A stretch of 9,980 nt of DNA. Origin: Thermoplasmata archaeon (lineage in GTDB: Archaea > Thermoplasmatota > Thermoplasmata > Thermoplasmatales > Thermoplasmataceae). The position numbers were made by a program, and so were the translations under genes. Positions 1 through 6,900 of this stretch are shown one piece after another. The notes beneath the pieces are model-generated. The model searched no databases. It saw only the letters and a list, made by a program, of their open reading frames with translations, and was not told the origin of the DNA. The stretch lies in the NCBI GenBank assembly GCA_021811635.1, contig JAJZNS010000060.1, positions 1 to 9,980 on the forward strand. Reading direction: 5' to 3'. Numbering within the stretch: the first letter of the stretch is position 1; the number at the start of each line of letters is the position of its first letter.

Positions 1-1626
1 ATGTTCCTCCTGAGGAACCATTCACGGTTAGATCTGGAGACTGCAGGAACTTCCGTGAGTTCGTTTCCATTTGAATTCAGCAGCGGTTCAGAGGCTTTCC
101 TGTACGGGGAGGTGAACGTTTATGTGGAATCCTCGGGCAGGATTGTAAACGGCGAGCAAATTTCCGTGATCCCTTTTGCCTCAGATCAGGGTAAATCCAA
201 TCTGTTGGACCAGGTTATTCCATCCACAGGAAACAGGAAAGCATCGGCATTCTTCGTGCTTTCCGAAATAATTTCAGAAACAGACCAGGGATATTTTGGG
301 GATTACGCCATTGAGGCAATGGGAAACAACATGACCATTGCAACGATCTCAGGAGTTGCAATCCTGAACAACCCTGAGATTAACGCCACAATCAAACCCA
401 GCCTGCCTCATGCTGCAATCAGCATATATGGTTATGGAGATCTGCCCGGCGAATGCTATGTCAATTTTGTGATAAACGGAAGTTTTCCAGACGGAGGTAA
501 CAAATCCGCAAACCTGAAGATCTGGAACAGTGTAACTATGCTTAAGACCGAGTTACCTATAAATTCCACTGGCACAAATTACAATGCCACATTCAACAAT
601 TCGGCTTTCTTGAACGGGAAATTCAATCTTTCGGTGTGCGTATCATACTCTGGGAGCTTCACCGTCTCGAACTTTTCATATTATCGCGGAACTTTGAATC
701 TTACCGGTCTCTCATATATCCCGTCGGTTGTATCCTTCAGAATGATCTCCCCCTGGTCTGGGGACATTTCCCTAAGCAGATACTTTCTTCCAGAAGGCAC
801 CAGTGGATACGTGAGAATGGATTTTACCGGATTCCATAATCTGAGTATCGCCCGCAACCTGGCTCTCAACGGAAGCGTGAATTATACTGATCTACCTATT
901 CCGGTGAATGCAACTGCGTTGAGCATCACCATTGCCCTTGGTACGGGAAAGGGCAACTTCATAGATTCAATCCCTTATGTAGAGAACGTTGAATCCGATC
1001 GTAACAACCTGAAGGAGCGGATGGATCTGATATTACATGGAATAGGGGAAAACAGTACATGGAATGTATCAATTGGGGGGAAAATATCAGAGGAGACAGG
1101 AAATATGGCAGTACTGGATGTGCCCTACAGCCACGACACTGCCATTGTATTGCCGCCATTGTTTTTCATGCCGAAGATCCTGTTGATCGACCTGAACTGG
1201 AATAAAACGGTATACTCCGTCAATCTGAGCAGGCAGAACTTCACGCTGCAGTTCGATGAGAATCACCGCACTGCATCGGGAGTTAACTTTACTGTGGAAG
1301 TCAAGGGAATTGGGAACTACTCCGGAACCGATTCTGTCACGATCATCCTTCCTGAAGGCAAGTATACAATCTCCATTGTTCCTGAAAGCGGTTTTCTGTC
1401 CTCCCAGCAAACTTTAAACCTGACCATGCAGGGCAACCTCACCATTTTGGTCTCATTTTCCAGGGTGCAGTACGGGCCTGACTATGATCAGTATGCTTTG
1501 CCTGCTCTTGCACTGTCAGGATTCGCGGCTCTCTTAGTAGGTGTCAGAAGATATAGCAGGGCCAGAATATGCCGTCACTGCGGTATACGTCTGGATGGAA
1601 AAAAATCTAAGAGGGATGGTAATTGA
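1..1626 (+). CDS. Sequon-rich cell-surface protein with C-terminal membrane anchor (5' end probably outside the window)
   Basis: The visible 541 residues look like the outer part of an archaeal surface glycoprotein. I count about 23 N-X-S/T sequons spread along the chain (for example NGS, NKS, NST, NAT, NLT), as expected for heavy N-glycosylation. The chain is beta-rich and nearly cysteine-free. Just before the anchor is a Gly/Tyr-rich repeat-like module (LPEGKYTISIVPESG) of a kind common in archaeal surface proteins. One hydrophobic segment spans about residues 498-515, followed by a basic RRYSR stop-transfer and a short tail with one C-x-x-C pair (C524, C527). The topology is therefore N-out, C-in. 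The ATG at base 1 is followed by hydrophilic sequence with no signal peptide, so the true start probably lies upstream and this ATG is internal. The stop overlaps the next gene by 11 nt, suggesting cotranscription. I recognise no named family; S-layer-like protein, adhesin or substrate-binding ectodomain are all possible. Confidence 0.8.
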   Translation: MFLLRNHSRLDLETAGTSVSSFPFEFSSGSEAFLYGEVNVYVESSGRIVNGEQISVIPFASDQGKSNLLDQVIPSTGNRKASAFFVLSEIISETDQGYFGDYAIEAMGNNMTIATISGVAILNNPEINATIKPSLPHAAISIYGYGDLPGECYVNFVINGSFPDGGNKSANLKIWNSVTMLKTELPINSTGTNYNATFNNSAFLNGKFNLSVCVSYSGSFTVSNFSYYRGTLNLTGLSYIPSVVSFRMISPWSGDISLSRYFLPEGTSGYVRMDFTGFHNLSIARNLALNGSVNYTDLPIPVNATALSITIALGTGKGNFIDSIPYVENVESDRNNLKERMDLILHGIGENSTWNVSIGGKISEETGNMAVLDVPYSHDTAIVLPPLFFMPKILLIDLNWNKTVYSVNLSRQNFTLQFDENHRTASGVNFTVEVKGIGNYSGTDSVTIILPEGKYTISIVPESGFLSSQQTLNLTMQGNLTILVSFSRVQYGPDYDQYALPALALSGFAALLVGVRRYSRARICRHCGIRLDGKKSKRDGN

Positions 1627-2101
1627 CCATATATTGACAAGGAAAGCATTGTTCATCGATCGGGATGGCACAATAAACGTGGATTGTCCTTATTGCCATA
1701 AGCCGTCTGACCTGCGGATATATGATGATTCCGTTTCGATCATGAAGGAATTCGCAAGGCGCGGCTTTGATATCGTTATTGTAACCAACCAGTCAGGCAT
1801 CGGCAGGGGTTATTTCACTGAGAAGGAAATGCAGGCATTCAACAGCGAGCTGGTTTCCAGGCTCAGTAAGGAGGGCATTGAGATCACCTCCATATATCAT
1901 TGCCCCCATTTGCCCGAAGAGAGGTGTGACTGCAGAAAACCTGGTACTGGACTTATAAAGAGGGCGGAAAGGGAACTTGGAATAGACCTATCAGAATCCA
2001 TCATTGTCGGTGACAGGGACGACATTGAGGGTGAACTTGCAAGAAAACTCAACATGAAATACATGATACTGAACAGGGAGAAGAAGCAGTACGGAGACTG
2101 A
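1616..2101 (+). CDS. HAD-superfamily phosphatase, GmhB / HisB-N type
   Basis: This 161-residue protein is a cytoplasmic Mg-dependent phosphatase of the group that includes D,D-heptose 1,7-bisphosphate phosphatase (GmhB) and histidinol-phosphate phosphatase (HisB N-domain). HAD motif I is DRDGT (15-19, nucleophile D15, acid/base D17), motif II is TNQS (57-60), K108 fits motif III and GDRDD (132-136) motif IV. C96, H98, C104 and C106 form the zinc-binding loop typical of this group. The motif I flank and the GIGRGYFTE stretch resemble GmhB, while the short loop CPHLPEERCDCRKP is of HisB-N length, so the substrate cannot be assigned from motifs. The start at 1616 was chosen because motif I lies near the N-terminus in relatives. 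In-frame ATGs at 1541 and 1595 lie over the anchor- and tail-coding part of the upstream gene, and TTG at 1634 is an alternative. The ATG overlaps the upstream stop by 11 nt, so translational coupling is likely. Confidence 0.88.
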   Translation: MVIDHILTRKALFIDRDGTINVDCPYCHKPSDLRIYDDSVSIMKEFARRGFDIVIVTNQSGIGRGYFTEKEMQAFNSELVSRLSKEGIEITSIYHCPHLPEERCDCRKPGTGLIKRAERELGIDLSESIIVGDRDDIEGELARKLNMKYMILNREKKQYGD

Positions 2102-2115
2102 TCAATCAGGATTGA
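2102..2115. promoter_or_regulatory. 14-bp perfect inverted repeat ahead of the cysDN operon promoter
   Basis: TCAATCAGGATTGA has two perfect 6-bp arms around an AG spacer. It starts right after the phosphatase stop codon and ends about 5 bp before the TATA-like box of the next operon, where the BRE and upstream regulators sit in archaeal promoters. That placement suggests an operator. A weak hairpin at the end of the upstream transcript is the alternative; no oligo-T tract directly follows except the TATA box itself. Confidence 0.4.
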
Positions 2116-2119
2116 ATAC

Positions 2120-2127
2120 TTTTATAT
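2120..2127 (+). promoter_or_regulatory. TATA box for the 96-aa protein-cysD-cysN operon
   Basis: TTTTATAT is centred about 29 nt before the ATG at 2153, which predicts a transcript with no or a very short leader. The 11-mer TTTATATTGAA beginning at 2121 recurs exactly at the thermosome promoter (9605-9615). Confidence 0.65.
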
Positions 2128-2152
2128 TGAATCAACATTTCTGCGGCTGTCC

Positions 2153-2443
2153 ATGAAGGGAAAAATCTCGGGCCAGGAAATCGTCGACATCCTTAGGAAT
2201 GAACCAACGCCAGAAAACTGGGTGAGGTTTGAAACTTGGCTGGCAAAGTCAAAATCGAAATACTATCGTATTTATTACCGTGAGGGAAATATTTCATCCG
2301 AACAGGACCTCCTTGGGTCATATGCTACCATATTTGACCAAAAGGGGAGGGAGGTTGCAAGAATTCCCATCTATGAGAAACTCCCTGATGGGGGAGTAAA
2401 AGGTTCCCTGTTTCACCTCAGGGGACTGGAGAGAATGGTGTAA
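2153..2443 (+). CDS. Small uncharacterised protein, first gene of the cysDN operon
   Basis: I do not recognise this 96-residue protein. It is soluble, lacks cysteine, has no signal peptide or membrane segment, and is rich in charged and aromatic residues (KYYRIYYREG near 56-65). The pattern is an N-terminal helical half with EIVDILRNEPTPENWVRFE, then a beta-rich half ending in GSLFHLRGLERMV. The start is well supported: the ATG lies about 29 nt behind a TATA box and no other gene fits. The stop is 5 nt before the cysD ATG, and its last codons (ATGGTG) supply the GGTG that probably serves as the cysD ribosome binding site. A role linked to sulfate activation is suggested only by this coupling. 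Confidence 0.8.
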   Translation: MKGKISGQEIVDILRNEPTPENWVRFETWLAKSKSKYYRIYYREGNISSEQDLLGSYATIFDQKGREVARIPIYEKLPDGGVKGSLFHLRGLERMV

Positions 2444-2448
2444 AGTAT

Positions 2449-3243
2449 ATGCAGGATGACAGCAGGGACATTGAGGAACTTGTGAACAGGAGCGTTTATA
2501 TATTGAGGGAGGGGAAATCCAGAAATAAAAAAGTCGCCGCGCTCTGGAGCATGGGAAAGGACTCCACAGCAATGTTGTCGCTGGCAAGAGAGGCTTTTCT
2601 GGGAGAGGTACCATTCCCTGTCATACACATTGACAATGGCATAGACTTTCCGGAAACCTACAAGTTCCGTGAAAAACTCAAGGATGAATGGAACCTGGAC
2701 CTCATTGTTGCAGAAAGCAGAATTCAGCCAGAGCTATCCGGTTTCAGCTGCTGCGGTTCAAATAAGACCGACGCCCTGAAGAAGGTTATGGATGAGTACG
2801 GCTTCGATGCACTTATAGTCTCGATCAGGCGGGATGAGCACGGCATTCGGGCAAAGGAAAAATACTTCAGCCCGCGCGACAGGGATTTCAAATGGGACTA
2901 CAAGAACCAGCCTGCAGAAATATGGGACAACTACATCGGGATGGAATCAGATGGAGGTCATATCAGGATTCATCCACTGCTGGACTGGAATGAAATTGAC
3001 ATATGGAGGTATATCCAGATGAGGGATGTACCAATTAACCCACTTTACTTTTCAGTGAAGGGTTACAGATACAGGAGCCTTGGATGCACGCACTGCACTG
3101 TTCCAATACAGTCCGATGTAGATTCCGTTGACGGGATCATTAAGGAACTCAAGAACACAAGCGTTGAGGAAAGAGCCGGAAGGGAGCAGGATAAGGAAAA
3201 GGAATATGTCATGCAGAAACTCCGACAAATGGGTTACATGTGA
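2449..3243 (+). CDS. cysD: Sulfate adenylyltransferase subunit 2 (ATP sulfurylase catalytic subunit)
   Basis: CysD forms adenylyl sulfate (APS) and pyrophosphate from sulfate and ATP in the cytoplasm, in complex with the GTPase CysN. This 264-residue protein belongs to the PAPS reductase/N-type ATP pyrophosphatase fold. The PP-loop is SMGKDST (34-40). IDNGIDFPETY (61-71) follows strand 2, RRDEHGIRAKE (127-137) and FSPRDRDFKWDYKNQPAEIW (140-159) match the CysD signature, HPLLDW (175-180) precedes the E/DIW helix, and RYRSLGCTHCTVP (207-219) is the typical C-terminal Cys-containing motif. WDYKNQPAEIW and the paired cysN favour CysD over PAPS reductase. Length is a little under the roughly 300 residues of the E. 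coli protein. GGTG at 2437-2440, 8 nt before the ATG, is a plausible Shine-Dalgarno core. The gene begins 5 nt after the preceding stop, and cysN follows at 5 nt. Confidence 0.93.
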   Translation: MQDDSRDIEELVNRSVYILREGKSRNKKVAALWSMGKDSTAMLSLAREAFLGEVPFPVIHIDNGIDFPETYKFREKLKDEWNLDLIVAESRIQPELSGFSCCGSNKTDALKKVMDEYGFDALIVSIRRDEHGIRAKEKYFSPRDRDFKWDYKNQPAEIWDNYIGMESDGGHIRIHPLLDWNEIDIWRYIQMRDVPINPLYFSVKGYRYRSLGCTHCTVPIQSDVDSVDGIIKELKNTSVEERAGREQDKEKEYVMQKLRQMGYM

Positions 3244-3245
3244 TC
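3240..3245 (+). promoter_or_regulatory. Shine-Dalgarno-like site deciding the cysN TTG start
   Basis: GTGATC matches the 3' side of the archaeal Shine-Dalgarno consensus GGAGGTGATC, which pairs with GAUCAC near the 16S rRNA end, and lies 3 nt before the TTG at 3249. It overlaps the cysD stop codon. A TGA at 3246-3248 in the cysN frame rules out any earlier start. Confidence 0.5.
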
Positions 3246-3248
3246 TGA

Positions 3249-4475
3249 TTGTCCCTGATTAGAATTGTAATGCTTGGACATAAGGATCACGGCAAGTCCA
3301 CGCTGATTGGCAGAATGCTTATAGCATCAGGGAAGGTCACACCGGATCGCATTGATGAGGCAAAGCGGGCCAGCAGCGAGGCAGGCGTTGAATTTGAGCC
3401 TGCTTTCCTTCTTGACACATTTTCTGATGAGCGGGAACTGGGTATGACCTTTGATAACACCAGGGTGCAGATATCGCATGAGGATACACTTTTCGAGTTG
3501 ATAGACGTGCCGGGTCATGAGGAACTGATGAAAAGCATGCTGAGCGGGTCCTCAAGTGCTGACATTGGGGTAGTGGTAGTATCCGCCAAAAGCGACGAGG
3601 GAATCACCGACCAGACGAGAAGGCATGTCTATGTTGCAAAGATGTTTGGTGTCAGTCGCTTCGTTGTAGCGGTCAACAAAATGGACTTAAGCGGTTTTAA
3701 CGAGGAAACATTCAAACCCCTCAAGGCAGAGATAGGTGATTTCCTGGGGAATATTGGACTCCGGAAGCAGGATTTCGAAATAATACCGATATCTGCCAGG
3801 GGAGACGTGAATATCATAAGGAGGGATGCCTCTGTAAAGTGGTACAGCGGCAGATCACTCTTTGAATCCCTGGTGGCGTTGGCACATGAATCAGGCAATC
3901 CTCATTCGCTGCCCCCTGATCCCCGTTTGATCATACAGTCAGTCATCCCAAGAAATGGCGCAACAGCAATACTCGGCAGGGTAATCGGTGGAGAAATAAA
4001 ACCGGGAATGAAAATGACTGTTTTTCCCGGATCACAGGACATAGACGTTACTGAGATATTGAAGGGGATGAAAAAGGCAGAGTCCGCACACAAAGGGGAG
4101 TCTGTGGCACTGGTGACTGCAGAATCTTTTGGCGGTGACGTGAGGGGCAGTGTATTGTCAGTCAGGAGCTTTACCGGAAAGGTATCGAATTCGATCAGGG
4201 CGCATATCTTCTTTGTGGAACCGCTGCACGGAGAACTATCTCTTCTGCTTATGGACGTACCTGTAAGGGTGCTTAAAGTCACAGTCGATGAGGTTATTGA
4301 CCCGTCTTCAGGCAGAAGAAGGAAAGGTGGCGAGGTAAAACCCCTGGAAACGGCAATTGTCCGCATAACCTTAGGCAAGGAAATTGCATTCGATACATTT
4401 GCTAGATGCAGGGAGCTTGGGGGTATCGTGCTTGCCCATAACAGCAGGCTGGTCGGATCAGGTATAGTAATCTAG
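3249..4475 (+). CDS. cysN: Sulfate adenylyltransferase subunit 1 (regulatory GTPase of ATP sulfurylase)
   Basis: CysN is an EF-Tu/EF-1A-like GTPase whose GTP hydrolysis drives APS formation by CysD. The G domain shows G1 GHKDHGKST (10-18), a switch I threonine in ERELGMTFD (T67), G3 DVPGHE (86-91), G4 NKMD (143-146) and G5 SAR (182-184). Two beta-barrel domains follow, with ILGRVIGGEIKPGMKM in domain 2. At 408 residues it is shorter than bacterial CysN and closer in build to EF-1A. It is called CysN, not an elongation factor, because it directly follows cysD and because residues just after G1 and in switch I depart from EF-1A. The start is TTG at 3249: an in-frame TGA lies immediately upstream, and the next ATG (3270) would remove the first beta strand. 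No cysC kinase domain is fused. Confidence 0.9.
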   Translation: MSLIRIVMLGHKDHGKSTLIGRMLIASGKVTPDRIDEAKRASSEAGVEFEPAFLLDTFSDERELGMTFDNTRVQISHEDTLFELIDVPGHEELMKSMLSGSSSADIGVVVVSAKSDEGITDQTRRHVYVAKMFGVSRFVVAVNKMDLSGFNEETFKPLKAEIGDFLGNIGLRKQDFEIIPISARGDVNIIRRDASVKWYSGRSLFESLVALAHESGNPHSLPPDPRLIIQSVIPRNGATAILGRVIGGEIKPGMKMTVFPGSQDIDVTEILKGMKKAESAHKGESVALVTAESFGGDVRGSVLSVRSFTGKVSNSIRAHIFFVEPLHGELSLLLMDVPVRVLKVTVDEVIDPSSGRRRKGGEVKPLETAIVRITLGKEIAFDTFARCRELGGIVLAHNSRLVGSGIVI

Positions 4476-4610
4476 GTTCGCCAAAAGGTAAGCATCTGAA
4501 AACCAGCCCGGAAAGCACGAATAGAGGGTGTCTAATTCCTGATCGGATGGGATATCCTTATAGGGAACGCTTATCAACTCTTATATAAAGCGCGCCAATT
4601 CTACCGGGAA
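4476..4610. other. Intergenic region between cysN and the sulfatase-fold gene
   Basis: This 135-bp stretch holds no open frame I can support and no RNA gene. There is no clear oligo-T terminator after cysN. A short palindrome GGATATCC (4550-4557) is too short to mean much alone. The only convincing element is the TATA box near its right end. Confidence 0.6.
4581..4588 (+). promoter_or_regulatory. TATA box for the sulfatase-fold gene
   Basis: TTATATAA is centred about 26 nt before the ATG at 4611. This spacing puts the transcription start at or next to the start codon, so the mRNA should be leaderless; no Shine-Dalgarno sequence is present. Confidence 0.75.
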
Positions 4611-5954
4611 ATGGACCAGTTCAATGTGGCAATCGTGGTTGCAGACACCCTGAGAAAAGATGTAATGGACATTTATGGCGGAAGAGCCCAGATGCCCGCA
4701 CTGAACGCGTTTTCCAGGGAAGCGATGGTATACAGGAACTGCTATTCCCCCTCTCCATGGACGGTTCCATCGCATGCGTCAATGTTCACCGGGCTCTATC
4801 CGAAGGATCATGGCATTTTTGAAAGGCCTGGCACCGAATCTGTCGATCTGATAAAGAAACTTGGGGAATACAGGGGATTCTGGCTCCCTTCATACTTCAG
4901 GGAACTTGGTTACGATACCGTTGGGCTGAGCGGCAACTACTGGGTATCCACAGAGACCGGATTTTCCAGGGGATTTGACAGCCTTTTCCAGGTTGACAGG
5001 TATACGGATTTCGCTTACTCTGAAAAGGTGCTGAATGCCTGGAAGTACGGAACCTCCGAACTTGACATATTGAGGAACCTCCTGAAGCATGGGAAATTCA
5101 GGAACCTGATTGAATACTCCACCCTCAGGCAGAAGAAAAACCGCTTCGATGAACTCACTGATTTCCCGAGAGAGAAGGGCACAAAACTGCTGTTGAACCT
5201 GATGGACAATATCAACTTCAGGTCAAATTTCTTTCTCTTCATGAACATGTTCGAGATGCACGATCCCACGCCGGGTGAAAGGAAAAACGAGGTTTTTGAC
5301 CACCATTACGGGGTGCATCCCATGTCAATGAAGAGGGCCGGCAGGCTGCTTGACAGTTACGTGAAAGAGGCTGAGCATCTTGACAAGTATCTTGGGAAGT
5401 TCATTTCCCTGTTAAAGCAGAAGGGAGTTTATGATAACACCCTGATTATTTTCACATCAGATCATGGCCAGGCTTTCCTTGAGCATGGCTATATCCACCA
5501 TGGTTCGTGCCTATATGACGAAATTACTGCCGTTCCACTGATTGTGAAGCCTCCGCAGGGTGTCAGGTTACTGTCTGGCTCAAAGGCACAAACACTGGTC
5601 AGCATTCCCGAAGTCATAATGAGGATGCGTGATTCCAAGGATCCAGTCTCCTTTGATTCTGAAACGGTGTACTCAGAATCCCACGGCAACGTAAAGGAAT
5701 TCCCCGCAAAGTACCGGTCAAGGAAAGAGTACATGGATGCGCATTACCAGGTATCAAGGTATGCCATAGTCAGGAATGGGTACAAGCTCGTTCTGAACAG
5801 GGGAAACGGGTCGGTGGAAGAGTTCACAAGGCAGGGAAAGGCAGTGAACCCGGATTCCGAAAAAGAGGCATTCCTTTCTCTCAGCAGCGCACTGGATCAG
5901 TACTGTTCTAAGCTTGAAGGCCCCCGGAGAGTTGAAGGTCAGGGTTCGGGATAA
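4611..5954 (+). CDS. Alkaline phosphatase/sulfatase superfamily hydrolase with Thr at the nucleophile position
   Basis: This 447-residue protein has the sulfatase-like fold. Metal-ligand candidates are D12 and D17 in VVADTLRKD near the N-terminus, D284 and H285 in TSDHGQ, and H296/H297 in YIHHGS. The stretch TVPSHASMFTGLYP (51-64) aligns with the sulfatase signature C/S-x-P-S-R-x-x-x-x-T-G, but has T51 where the formylglycine precursor Cys or Ser should be and H55 where the signature Arg should be. A threonine nucleophile is used by phosphodiesterases, phosphopentomutases and phosphoethanolamine or phosphoglycerol transferases of this superfamily, so a phosphoester substrate is more likely than a sulfate ester. 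The C-terminal YAIVRNGYKLVLNRGNG (383-399) is the usual last beta region. No signal peptide or membrane segment is seen, so the protein is probably cytoplasmic. It sits alone behind its own promoter, downstream of cysN and convergent with a glycosyltransferase. Confidence 0.85.
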   Translation: MDQFNVAIVVADTLRKDVMDIYGGRAQMPALNAFSREAMVYRNCYSPSPWTVPSHASMFTGLYPKDHGIFERPGTESVDLIKKLGEYRGFWLPSYFRELGYDTVGLSGNYWVSTETGFSRGFDSLFQVDRYTDFAYSEKVLNAWKYGTSELDILRNLLKHGKFRNLIEYSTLRQKKNRFDELTDFPREKGTKLLLNLMDNINFRSNFFLFMNMFEMHDPTPGERKNEVFDHHYGVHPMSMKRAGRLLDSYVKEAEHLDKYLGKFISLLKQKGVYDNTLIIFTSDHGQAFLEHGYIHHGSCLYDEITAVPLIVKPPQGVRLLSGSKAQTLVSIPEVIMRMRDSKDPVSFDSETVYSESHGNVKEFPAKYRSRKEYMDAHYQVSRYAIVRNGYKLVLNRGNGSVEEFTRQGKAVNPDSEKEAFLSLSSALDQYCSKLEGPRRVEGQGSG

Positions 5955-5992
5955 TTCGGCATCGCCTCCAGCGCGAGTATGGGATTTCAGCA

Positions 5993-6832
5993 CTATTGCT
6001 TAGGGAAGAGATGCCACCTAACAAATCCATGGAACAGGGCGACGGGCCTGAGCATTGCCTCTATAACGCCAAACGGGTGGTGGATTCTGGCTCGCGTCTC
6101 GCCAATTCTCCTGGCCAGTCTCCCGTTCTTGATTAATACTATTGAAGCGCCGAGAAGGTACTGGTACCTGCGTCCCAAAAGGCTGAAGAAGGTCTTTGGA
6201 TAGGACTGGTAGTGTTTCACCGCAGCCCCGCTGACATATTTCCCTTTGAAACCGGCGTCGGTCGCCCTCATCTCAAGGTCATAATCTTCCGCCTCCCCGC
6301 AGCTCTTGGCAAGCCTCATGTCGAACCTGAAGCGCTTCAATATCGTGGTCTTCCATGCAGTGTTTCCAAGTGGCATGTAATTCACGTCGACGATCACATC
6401 TGACTGGTATATCCTGTTCTCTATCTCACGATAATAATCTGTGATGTAATTCGATTCTGCAGGTTCTGAGATCATAGGGCCACCGGTAAAATCAGCTTTC
6501 CCCTCTGCTATGGGTGCGGTAATGCTCCTCAGCCAGGCGGGCGTCGGCACTTCATCGGAATCAAGAAACACAGTTATGTCTTCAGCCAGCGAATCGATTG
6601 ATGCCTCCCTGGTCTCGAGAGGAGTGCCCGGAAACATCTTCCATTCTATATTCAATTTTGATACTTCCGGATCATGCATGCAGAAATCCTTCATTCTTTC
6701 CACGTACGAGGGCGGAGAACCTCCGTCCGCAATAAGCACCCTGCCGGGAATCATGTCCTGTCTGGAAAGTCCAAGGAGGGCATTCTTCAGCCGTTCGTCA
6801 TTGAAATTGCAGATCTCGACTACAATGCTCAT
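5993..6832 (-). CDS. Family 2 glycosyltransferase
   Basis: This 279-residue protein is an inverting GT-A fold glycosyltransferase. It has an N-terminal nucleotide-binding half with IADGGSPP (34-41), the metal/nucleotide DxD motif as FLDSDE (89-94), and a later acidic pair in GEAEDYDLEMRA (179-190) where the catalytic base is found in GT2 enzymes. GNTAWKTTILKRF (156-168) and AAVKHYQSYP (203-212) also match the usual GT2 order. The C-terminal part (224-278) is moderately hydrophobic and basic, which could allow membrane association, but no clear transmembrane helix is present. Donor and acceptor cannot be read from the sequence. The gene ends 38 bp from the convergent sulfatase-fold gene and starts as a probable leaderless transcript. 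A role in surface-protein or lipid glycosylation is inferred from the neighbourhood. Confidence 0.9.
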   Translation of the reverse strand: MSIVVEICNFNDERLKNALLGLSRQDMIPGRVLIADGGSPPSYVERMKDFCMHDPEVSKLNIEWKMFPGTPLETREASIDSLAEDITVFLDSDEVPTPAWLRSITAPIAEGKADFTGGPMISEPAESNYITDYYREIENRIYQSDVIVDVNYMPLGNTAWKTTILKRFRFDMRLAKSCGEAEDYDLEMRATDAGFKGKYVSGAAVKHYQSYPKTFFSLLGRRYQYLLGASIVLIKNGRLARRIGETRARIHHPFGVIEAMLRPVALFHGFVRWHLFPKQ

Positions 6833-6856
6833 CGATATTGTGGATTGTATACATCA

Positions 6857-6863
6857 GATAAAC
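6857..6863 (-). promoter_or_regulatory. TATA-like box for the glycosyltransferase gene
   Basis: On the minus strand GTTTATC lies 25-31 nt before the ATG at 6832, the position expected for a leaderless archaeal transcript. The match to the TATA consensus is moderate. Confidence 0.5.
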
Positions 6864-6900
6864 TATGCCCAGCAACATGGCGAGATTGCGGTTCAGGCAT

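Noticed and set aside
1087..1410. Minus-strand 107-codon open frame
   Set aside because: It lies wholly inside the surface-protein gene, whose sequon-rich, in-frame protein is convincing; the antisense translation has no recognisable features.
1541..1615. N-terminal extension of the HAD phosphatase from ATG at 1541 or 1595
   Set aside because: These codons lie over the membrane-anchor and tail region of the upstream gene, and relatives begin only a few residues before motif I. The start at 1616 fits better.
3902..4378. Minus-strand 158-codon open frame inside cysN
   Set aside because: It is antisense to well-conserved domains 2 and 3 of CysN and has low-complexity Ser/Thr/Pro content typical of shadow frames.
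3249..4475. Elongation factor 1A or SelB-like factor
   Set aside because: The G1 region resembles EF-1A, but the switch region and later domains differ, and the gene follows cysD directly in the standard cysDN order.
4550..4557. Palindrome GGATATCC after cysN as an operator
   Set aside because: Eight bases only, about 30 bp upstream of the TATA box with no second copy; expected by chance at this scale.
4611..5954. True type I sulfatase making the region a sulfate-ester recycling locus
   Set aside because: T51 replaces the Cys/Ser that must become formylglycine and His replaces the signature Arg.
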